Assembly (NCBI RefSeq): GCF_048128805.1
Contig: NC_136003.1
Span: 23,402,840-23,466,839, forward strand
Reading direction: 5' to 3'
Source of the DNA: Centroberyx gerrardi
Lineage: Eukaryota > Chordata > Actinopteri > Beryciformes > Berycidae
DNA: 64,000 bases
Part shown: one piece after another, positions 53,655 through 64,000 of the stretch
How the letters are laid out: each line of letters begins with the position of its first letter
Position numbering within the stretch: position 1 is the stretch's first letter
The notes under the pieces: model-generated
Database searches by the model: none
Told to the model about the DNA's origin: nothing
Seen by the model: only the letters and a program-made list of their open reading frames with translations
Program-made: the position numbers and the translations under genes

Positions 53655-55056
53655 CTCGCCGATTCCCATACAGAAAAGCTGTCATCTTGTCCAGCAGAAA
53701 TAAGGACACATGCAAATGACTCAGCTGATGCATACAGGCCATGTTTACACTGAGATCCATGCCTGTTGAGCATACATTTACGCATGTGTTTGTCTGGATC
53801 TCAGACACTATTGAGCATAACAGCCTCGTCATACAATGGAAGGAGGTGATAAACAAGCCATGGCTTCTGATGGCTATAGTGTCATGGGAGGGATGCAGAC
53901 CCCCAGTCACGCCAGTTAAATTAGAACACCACAATGAAAAGTACAACAATTCATCCATGAATGTTTGACTATATTAACGTTTGCAATTGTATTTGCTGAG
54001 TGGGTCTCAATGGCCAGGAATCAGTGGGCAAATGATGATCCAATCATTAACTTGCTTGCTATTTGTATTATATAAGAGCTAGTCAAAAGAAACGTATTTG
54101 TAAAAATGGCACAGGCTATCAAGCACAAGTGTATCTTATTTGATGCAACTTCAACTTAGTGTATGCCGATCTATTTGGTGAGCTATTTTTAAAATAGTAG
54201 CTTGTTTTTCTTTGTTTTTCAGTTCTCCTACTCACTTTAATACCTGATCACCATATCTAACGGACCACAATCCAAACTGGAATAGAATTGTGACAAAACA
54301 TGATCCTGCAGATTTAAACTCCTGTGGGGATCAGGTCCATTCAACCTGCTTCAGCAAAGTTATTTAAGCCTCTGCTGCTTACATGAAGAGTGGAACACAT
54401 CACTTTGGTTAGAACTTCAGTTTAGTTCATTACATTTCAAGATGAGGATTCATTCACCACTGGTGAATCACGACTGTGTGCTTGTAGGTTCCCAGGTTAT
54501 TCAAAGCTGAAATAATAGATGCTGATAAGATCCTGCATTGTGCATTTCTTTGGTTTCACTAATTGGGTTGCCCAAAATCCTCTGAGCTCTAAGACTGTCT
54601 TTGTTCCATTGACTTACACTGGTGCAAAGATGAAATTAGCCTTGTGTTGCTATTAGAAAACCCAGACCAGAAAAAAAGGATTCCAGGATTGGACGAGCTA
54701 TAACAGAAAAGTGAACTTTCTAACCAGTTCCAGTACGCCTGTTCAGCATCCAAACTCCATGACAGCCCAGGCTTTTTATTGGTTGACATCAGAGGTTGAC
54801 ATGTTGCACATTCAGTGGTATTACCTCATGTCAATTGTAAGTTATGGGTTAAGATTTTTAAAGGGGCATACCAACCAGTGTGAAGAAGATCTGTAGCTGC
54901 TCCATAAATTATTCATTCAGAGGGATGTAGAGTTGAACTGTGAGAGCATTCAGTAGGATTTTATCAGGCAGGGGTTTTCTGTGGTTCAGAGCTGTTAACA
55001 CTACAATAAAATAAAGCTAATTTTAATATTTAAAAAAAGACTCAAAAATACTACAT

Positions 55057-55076
55057 ACAGACAGACAGACAGACAC

Positions 55077-55130
<54 letters not shown>
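55057..55130 (+). repeat. (ACAG)n-(GATA)n microsatellite
   Basis: A short ACAG repeat (55057-55074) runs into (GATA)n (55078-55130). Confidence 0.95.
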
Positions 55131-55711
55131 GTCTGCAGTTAGATGAAAGTTGGATGTCTTGTCTGCCTACCAGGATGAAAGGTATTTGTCGCCCTCTGCT
55201 GGCCACAGTTGTGTAATGTGAACACTGTTATGAACCATAAGGAGGCGCTGTTGTATTGTAATAGCTCAAAAAATCCCACATCATTGGCTGCTATAATTCA
55301 ATGCAATTTTTTATAATTTGAGTGTTATTCCAAAATGTGATATCCATCCAACATTATGTACTATGGTCCCCTATGATCCATTAATGTGAATATGAGCACA
55401 TTTTTTCACACCCTGTATATAAAGTATGTTGTAATTTTCCACATATAGTTGTCTATCACCTACTCTCATATTCCTTTCATTGTTAAAGATTGCATATGCA
55501 TATAAATGCTTGACCTTTTTCATAAAGCACAAATCTCATTGTCTTTATATCACAGTAAGTTCTGCAGCTGATACTACTGCTGCTATTTTGCACATCCTGC
55601 TGATGCATTGTGGGTCTGCCCGAGTGCTGGAATTGTTGGTTGCAGATTTAATTCCCATTTGGTCAATTCTTTTTTTATGTCCTATTTTTCTGTGATGTAT
55701 CACTATTGCTC

Positions 55712-55732
55712 CAATACTAGTCACTAGTATTG
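55712..55732 (+). repeat. 21-bp palindrome
   Basis: CAATACTAGT and ACTAGTATTG are exact inverted repeats around one central C. No function is apparent. Confidence 0.85.
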
Positions 55733-57280
55733 CATTTAGTACTACTGCATTTATCAATACACAGGATATGATGTTACTATCCCTTGTGCCATAATCCAAG
55801 GTGAACATTCATACAGAGACCTAATTCAGAGTTTAACAGAATGATATACTACCATACAAATGAGTACAATAGAAAACATCAGGCTACACCGTCATAAATC
55901 TACAGCACCATAAGACAGGCAACATTCACCAGTTATCTACGCTAACTTTCAGGGTGAGTGAGTGAGTATAAACTGGCTGCGTTTTAAAGATAGAATCTTC
56001 TGTGTTTTTGAAGAAATTATTGTTGGATTTCAGGTTTTCCAAAAATGGATATATGACGTTTTGGAATTTTACCCGTTTCATTACATAAGAACCAATCATA
56101 ACATTGTCTAATACACAGTGCAGCTAGGTTTCTCCTGTGCTGAATGGATCATTTCAAGACAGCCCTTCATTGCACAGAGGTACATTTTAGTTTCTGAGCT
56201 CCAAAGCAGGTACCAGTTAGTGTTGTCCCAACACCGCTTTGTCTCTACAAACCAGTAATCCTTAATTCACCCCTTAATTCATGCAAAATCCCCTTAAAGG
56301 GAGTTATTAATGGAGGAGACCCCATCAAAACCCACTAAACATCCCTTAATCTTTGACTCCTTTCTAATTTCATGTAAAATTCAGGGAGTCTTATTAAAAA
56401 CCCTGTAAACCATGCATAAAGGGATAAATCAACCCATGAATACCTAAATCTACTAACCTTACTTTTTTAAAGCTATATTCTTTTTAATGGATACTTAATG
56501 TTTATGTAATGAGAAATTAAGGACATTTCAGGGATAACATTCAGGGGTTTGGTTTCGTATTGTGTTGAGACTCATGACGCTGATTTTGAGGATTATTGTT
56601 TATTGATCATTTCTGGGAGTAGGTAGAGGATGCTGGCTCTCGGAAGTCAAAACGGATAGTTGAGCCCTCAGAAGGTGTGGTGGGCTTTTTGTGATGGGCT
56701 GGTACCACAAATACAGTCACGCTCCAGGTATGTGCACCCCTCGACTTTTGGCATATGTTGTTGCAATGCAATTATTTTGGATTTTCTGTCTTGAGATCTC
56801 CTGTTTTGTATTTGCGGTATATATTTGTTCAACATTCTGTATTATTCATGTCATATTTAGGCTGTTGTTACAGGTTTTGAACAGTATTTTCCATTGAAAG
56901 TTGTTCCAATTCAGTCTTGTTGTCAATAATGCTGACAGCAGGCCCCTCCAGAAAATGTTGATGGAATTCCAGGGTGTTGGAAATTCAAAAAACCAAAACT
57001 TGAGCAAATACTTTCACTAAGGAATGGCTTTTGACTGCAGTTCCTGAGATTTCAAAGAGAAAGTAGATTATCATGTTCCCACTTGTATGTGAAAATACAT
57101 TGGCTGCAATTTCTGTTCTGTCTTTTTACTATTAAAGCCAATAAGCAAAATGGACAGGAGTGACTAAGAAAACTTGAAACAAGTGTAACATACAACAAGA
57201 AATGTTGAATAACTTCTGTAGAGTTTTGGACAACTTGAAACATTCTGGCTGAGTCGCCTAAATAATAGTTTGGTCTAGCC

Positions 57281-57460
57281 CAGGGTTCTTAATCCTGGTC
57301 CTCAGGACCGAATGTCCCGCTGCTTTTCATTCTGGCTGTCTAATCAGAGACCGGTTTACCACTGGGCTGCCAGGTGAATGTAATTTACTGCAATTAGCTC
57401 CCTGGTAGAATAGAAAACCAGCAGCACTCTGGGTCTGAGGACAGAGATTGAGAACCACAG
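57281..57460 (+). mobile_element. Nonautonomous hAT-like element
   Basis: The ends CAGGGTTCTTAATCCTGGTC and GACAGAGATTGAGAACCACA are imperfect inverted repeats. The interior has TGTCCCGCTGCTTTTCATTC and AAAACCAGCAGCACTCTGGG. This resembles a CAGGGTTCCCAATCCTGG-type repeat family I recall from fish. No target-site duplication is clear. It is non-coding. Confidence 0.55.
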
Positions 57461-58010
57461 CCCACGTGGCTTTTCTGCCACATCAGATTTCTACCAAATA
57501 ACTCACCAACTCAAGATTTGTGCCATTCACTCTGGATCATGGTATAAAGGAACGTTCCTTCAGAAATTTTGTATTGTAGATTTAAGTGATGGCCTTCTCA
57601 ATAAGCCAGGAGAAAGTATTTGTCATATAAAAAGGCAGAAGATTTATCTAGATCATAACAGATTTTATGACATGTTCACACAAACCGGTAATGTTCATAA
57701 ACATGACTGAAAATCATCTACAACCAAACGGCATCTAAATGGCACCATACAATGGAAACCTCCCCTTAAAAGTGCTTCAATCAGGATTATACATTACTGC
57801 ATCTTTCACCAAATGTAAATACTGCAGTGTATCATCAAATCAGTTTAATGCTATGGATTAGCAGAAAAGGTGGAATATTGCTCTTATTAGCCAAACCTGA
57901 GGAAAAAAGAAAAAAACAAATCAGATGTCACACTTTTATGATACAACCCTGAAAATCAAAGGGGATGACATTTCATTGTTTAAGACTGAAGAAAGACAAG
58001 TGGCAGAAAA
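57461..58010. other. Short spacer 3' of rps11
   Basis: AT-rich sequence lies between the hAT-like element and the predicted rps11 mRNA end. Nothing else is recognised. Confidence 0.5.
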
Positions 58011-58030
58011 GGCATTTAGACAATGTTTTC

Positions 58031-58036
58031 TTTATT
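58031..58036 (-). promoter_or_regulatory. rps11: Poly(A) signal AATAAA for rps11
   Basis: The + strand reads TTTATT, which is AATAAA on the minus strand, 57 bp after the stop. This gives a very short 3' UTR, typical of ribosomal-protein mRNAs. Confidence 0.75.
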
Positions 58037-58092
58037 TTGACAGTGAAACAAGTCAGCCAGCTGCAGCCTTCCTGCCCACAGTCACCTCACAC

Positions 58093-60116
<2,024 letters not shown>

Positions 60117-60554
60117 CTTTGCCAGCCGAGTCGTAAAGAGGCCTGTGCATGCGCGCGACGGACGGAAGACGAGGAGCTACGGGAAATGACGTTTATGAAA
60201 GGGCGAGGCTCAAGAAAATCCTCGCACATAATATTACACATATATTTTACACAAATCGCTCATCTGTGTTGTTTGTTGAAGTATCTTATCAGTTTCTAAC
60301 ACATTATCTCAAGTATGCGGTGTTTATGTGCAGCCCACTTTCTCACAAAAAAACTTTCTCCTTCGACCTGAGTGGGGTCGCGCTGCGCAGACCTGATCTA
60401 CAAAACACTCATGAGCTCACTGCGCATAACTGATGTAAGCCAATCAGCCTTGAAGACGATCAGTAAATCAGCAAATCACCTGCAGCCGCCCTTCGGTTAC
60501 CATAAACAAATTACATGACTATACGGAAGCAGTATAGAACAGACTTTTAACAAG
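60117..60554. promoter_or_regulatory. Divergent rps11/bax promoter region
   Basis: About 440 bp separates the two ATGs. On the minus strand, a pyrimidine tract CCTCTTTAC (about 60134-60142) fits a 5'-TOP start for rps11, roughly 25 nt before its ATG. Other motifs are an ETS-like CGGAAG at about 60163, TGACGT (CRE-like) near 60187 and a CCAAT box at 60440-60444, 111 bp before the bax ATG. I saw no TATA box for either gene and no convincing p53 element by eye. Confidence 0.65.
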
Positions 60555-62107
60555 ATGGCATCGCCAACGGGAGGAGGTGATTCAGGTGCGAGCAACAGCA
60601 ACATTATAACATTAAACTGACCGTGACACTGACATCAACCGTATTGTAGACATAGATAATCTGACACTTGAACCAGTAAATCTTGTTTTGTGATTATAGC
60701 TTGTTTGCTTGCTGACAATAATGTTAGCTGAACGGATGTTAGCAAGATAGCTAAACGTTAGCGTAACGTTAGCCTTTTCTACTTGCTTTTTCTTCACAGT
60801 CGTTGGCTTAAGTTATGTAGGTACACAGCTCTGACTGTGGCTAACATGTCTGAACAAAACCGAAACATATATATCAGCAGACTACAGCGTTTCACCTTGA
60901 GGATGTCGATTTCCGTCTGTTTCCCGGGCTTGGTAGCTAACTAACGTTATCTAGCCACAACCTTATCTAACTGGCTAATTAACACACTGCGAATATTCCG
61001 CGCAGACTTTGTATGGTAATTACGTTTGACGTGGATGTTGAACATCTGCGTCAGGGTTAGTATTACGTGAACACTGCCATCTTATAAACACCTTTGTCTT
61101 TCAGGGAATGGCAAAGATCAGATACTGGAAGTGGGAACTGCTTTGCTAAAGGAGTAAGTATTTATACAGTCAGTTCGCTCGTTGACCTGTGCAAAGATAC
61201 AGTAATTATTAGTTACTATATATCTATGTCTGTCTCCACCTGTGTACAGTTTCATCTTTGAGCGGGTTCGTCGGCATGGGGACAGCAATGCTGTAGTGAC
61301 CCGGGCACAGCTGGGTGGAGGAGAGCTGTGTGACCCAAACCACAAGAAGCTTGCCATGTGCCTGCAGAACATTGGAGATGAGCTGGATGGAAATGTACAG
61401 CTCCAAAGGTATCTGATTGTGCTGGATTTTCATCAACTTTCAGGCCGAAAGAATTATGAATTCCAGTGTTCCGCCATTCATGCCTGTGCAATTATTCTGT
61501 TCCCGTTTGCTACAGGATACATTAATCAATCTACCTATGTTTTCCCCAGGATGATAAACGATTCTGCACTCAGTCCAACAAAGGAGGTTTTCATGAAAGT
61601 TGCCGTTGAGATATTTTCTGATGGAAAATTCAACTGGGGCAGGGTGGTTGCACTCTTCTACTTTGCCTGTCGGTTGGTCATCAAAGTGAGTGAAGCAGCC
61701 CCGTTGTACTTGTCCCCCCAATACGGCTGATTATTGAATAACATAGACCCGAAAACTGACACATCTCCCACTCACCGTTTTCAGGCTGTGGTGACCCAAG
61801 TTCCAGATATCATCAGAACCATTATCAATTGGACTATGGACTACCTGCGTGAAAACGTGATCAACTGGATCAGGGAGCAAGGTGGCTGGGTAAGGAGCCA
61901 GCTTAAAAATACAGTTCAAACACATGATCTATTATCAATTTAGACTCCACTCTCGGTGGCTGTGACGACAGTTGTTAACATCTGTGTCTGTCGTTTATTA
62001 TTTTTTAGGAGGGCATTCGTTCCTACTTCGGCACTCCCACTTGGCAGACGGTGGGAGTTTTCTTGGCTGGCGTTCTCACCACTGTTCTGGTCATTCGCAA
62101 GATGTGA
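60555..62107 (+). CDS. bax: BCL2-associated X, apoptosis regulator
   Basis: Bax is a pro-apoptotic BCL2-family protein that moves to the mitochondrial outer membrane, oligomerises and permeabilises it. Six coding exons: 60555-60585, 61105-61153, 61250-61408, 61550-61685, 61785-61889 and 62009-62107. All have GT-AG borders and matching phases, giving 192 aa (human BAX alpha is also 192). BH3 is in the third exon (CLQNIGDELDGN). BH1 is in the fourth (NWGRVVALFYFACRLV). BH2 spans the last junction (WIREQGGW then EGIRSYFG). The C-terminal membrane anchor is VGVFLAGVLTTVLV, ending IRKM. The start is MASPTGGGDS. No breaks were seen. The gene is divergent from rps11. Confidence 0.96.
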
Positions 62108-62558
62108 GGGGTTGAAGAGCAGAGAGGAGGACGATGGGAAGAATTGGAGATAGGAACGAGGAGAACATGAAGGAACATTATGAGGACAGAAGAGACAAGT
62201 TATGGCAGAGTGAACAAGTTGGACTGGGAGAACTTGCATTTGGACGCAAAGAACCACTCTTAGTTTGCACCTCCCATTCCTGCCTAAGGATTGGGAATTA
62301 GATTGAACGGTCGTACCCATGATCCCTGTGCCACTGAGGATGTGAGCAGTGCTTGATTACATGCACAACAGAGGGGGGTGGAGAGACACAGACAGACTCG
62401 GCCAGGGCTCGCATTTTAATTTATTTTTTAGTTGGTACAAACGAACAAGTCACTGCATACTTAGTTGCTGTCTGAATTGTTGAAAGGTATAAGGACTGAT
62501 AAATTTTTTTTTTTTTCTCAGCTTACCCATTAGTTGAGATGCACTTCACAGTTTCTTC

Positions 62559-62911
62559 TAGGGCTGGGCAATAATTCAATATTATCGTTTGTTGACTTCA
62601 GTGGAATCATATCACGATGATATGGTGATTTTGGGATATTATGACACACAATTCTGCTGTCTAAATTGATAGCAAGCAAATTGTATTTAAAAACTCAACA
62701 AAATTAGGTATGAAACATTTTAAAGAATATTATTTGAAAATGGCAGTTTTGTTTGACATCACGCCTAGCATTAGCATTCGGTTCAATGGGATGGACATTA
62801 ATTTGATTCTTTAACTTGATGTTGCATACGTGAGCCATATCGTGATGTAAATTGATATAAAAAAATCTTTTATTATTGTGATATTGATTTCATCCATATC
62901 GCCCAGCCCTA
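62559..62911 (+). mobile_element. Nonautonomous hAT-like element
   Basis: The termini TAGGGCTGGGCAATA and TATCGCCCAGCCCTA are inverted repeats. The flanking 8-bp sequences GTTTCTTC (62551-62558) and GTTGCTTC (62912-62919) match at seven of eight positions, as expected for an older hAT target-site duplication. The interior is AT-rich with ATCACGATGATATGG-type sequence and has no transposase. It belongs to a GGGCTGGGCRATA repeat class I recall from fish. Confidence 0.8.
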
Positions 62912-63875
62912 GTTGCTTCTGTGCGTCATTTTCATTGCACTTTTCTTTTTGCTTGAGTCTGTTTTTTTTTCCAGGTTCTCATTCTCTCCATCCATCTCAT
63001 CATGGTATCTGTATGCTAGAGTATGCATTTTCGCATGTGTCTGTGAGTGTTCACTTGTGTAAATCTGTAATAATCTGCTGGCATTGGACGTGTTTGTTGA
63101 GGGTGGTCAGACTTTAAACACCCCATGATGTAGATAAATTACTTTTTGGAGTACCTGATCATCCATCAGGTAAACCAAGATGATGACATGTACATATGGA
63201 AAAAAACAGAATTCCTCCAATACATTTGTACTCCAACAACCCAAAATTTACTTGGAGTAAATCGGTGGATAACAATTTGATTGACACCCCTCAGAAAGCT
63301 TGAGGCACTGGGGAGTTGTTTCCAAAGCAATATGCATACAAAGTAATCAGCATGATTGAAAAAAGGCACATCAGAAAGCGCTGGACTACAATCTTGTTTC
63401 ATCACTGCAATTCAGTGAGTTGCTGCCGTTGGGCTTTCTACCAGCATGGTCACCCACTTAATGTGCGCTCCCACTGTTCAACTCACAGAGCTCCTGCCTC
63501 TATATATACTGTACAGAACCACACATCAACTGAGCTCTGAATTGCATTTCATGGGGTCTTTGAAAGACATGTTGCACTACAGACACAGAAAGCACTGTGC
63601 ATCGCTCACAGATGCTTACCTCACTCTAGGCATATGTTCAAAGTACTGTATTTTTAAGTGAGTTATTCAAACTACAATCTTACCTACACAGCAAAAAGCT
63701 TTTTATACATTTTTCTTGTTTGTCAGTGCCTTGGTGTTTTTTTGTTTTTTTTTTACTATGAAATCACTTTGATAATCTCTAATTTTCACCTTTTCTATCA
63801 CATTTGTAAGGCTAAAATTTGTTTCCAGTCTCCCTGAAAATCTTTTTGCAGTGACATTGTATGTTGTAATATGGA

Positions 63876-63881
63876 AATAAA
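63876..63881 (+). promoter_or_regulatory. bax: Poly(A) signal AATAAA, probable bax end
   Basis: This consensus hexamer is followed by T-rich sequence about 1.77 kb after the bax stop. It is assigned to bax because no other + strand gene is seen between. Confidence 0.4.
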
Positions 63882-64000
63882 ACATTTTTAAGACTTCCTA
63901 ACTTCCTAACAAATCTGCATCATCACAGTGAAGGAATGAGAATTATATTTAGATAAACATGAAAAACAGGTGATTATTTCTTGTATTGTTCAGAGATATG

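Larger units (their letters stand above)
47881..57280. other. Gene-free stretch
   Basis: No protein-coding exon is supported. A GC-rich island at 48545-48880, a G-rich run at 53631-53654, a tetranucleotide microsatellite at 55057-55130 and a 21-bp palindrome at 55712-55732 are listed separately. The remainder is AT-rich and unremarkable to the eye. Confidence 0.5.
62108..63900 (+). other. bax: bax 3' UTR (predicted)
   Basis: Non-coding sequence runs from the bax stop to the first consensus AATAAA I consider convincing (63876-63881). It includes the hAT-like element at 62559-62911. A shorter 3' UTR ending before the element is possible. Open frames here lack motifs. Confidence 0.45.

Noticed and set aside
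53000-58090. A miR-150 gene, expected because human MIR150 lies close to RPS11
   Set aside because: I looked for the mature sequence on both strands near rps11 and through the window and saw no match. It may lie elsewhere in this fish.
60145-61100. p53 response element in the bax promoter or first intron
   Set aside because: Isolated CWWG cores occur, but no adjacent pair of good half-sites was found by eye. A matrix scan would settle it.

Overview
This window looks like nuclear DNA from a teleost fish. Four protein-coding loci are built from short exons with GT-AG introns. The rest is AT-rich noncoding DNA with dinucleotide microsatellites, tRNA-headed SINEs, terminal-inverted-repeat elements and LINE scraps of types I recall as common in fish. 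There is no sign of bacterial, viral or plasmid organisation. The species cannot be named from the sequence.

Layout. (1) 1-7.5 kb: the 3' end of ttyh3 (tweety family, + strand), with three terminal coding exons and a long 3' UTR. A possible extra terminal exon lies at about 9.0 kb. (2) 9.1-15.6 kb: noncoding spacer with GATA, AGT and SINE repeats. (3) 15.6-24.4 kb: a complete eight-exon lunatic fringe gene (lfng, - strand, 375 aa) with a 4.7 kb first intron, a TATA-containing promoter and a 1.6 kb 3' UTR carrying an 8-mer match to the miR-125 seed. (4) 24.5-58.0 kb: a 33 kb stretch without recognisable protein genes. It holds an unusual compound TG/GA tandem repeat beside the lfng promoter, one tRNA-Cys(GCA), two copies of an undetermined long-TIR element, several other foldback elements, a SINE with clear target-site duplications, and a few GC-richer islands that might be regulatory. 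(5) 58.0-60.1 kb: complete rps11 (- strand, five coding exons, 161 aa). Each of introns 2-4 carries a SNORD35-like C/D-box snoRNA, and intron 1 has a possible decayed fourth copy. (6) 60.1-63.9 kb: complete bax (+ strand, six coding exons, 192 aa), head to head with rps11 across about 440 bp, with a hAT-like nonautonomous element in its probable 3' UTR.

Functional links. TTYH3 and LFNG are neighbours on human 7p22, while RPS11 and BAX are both on human 19q13.33, so the window joins two human linkage groups. rps11 and bax probably share a divergent promoter region. The rps11 introns also supply snoRNAs predicted to act on ribosomal RNA, which couples a ribosomal-protein transcript to rRNA modification. 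Nothing here amounts to a wholly new system. The best leads are the snoRNA triplication, the miR-125 site in lfng, the candidate alternative ttyh3 C-terminus and the repeat architecture. All exon boundaries were placed by eye from reading frames and splice signals.
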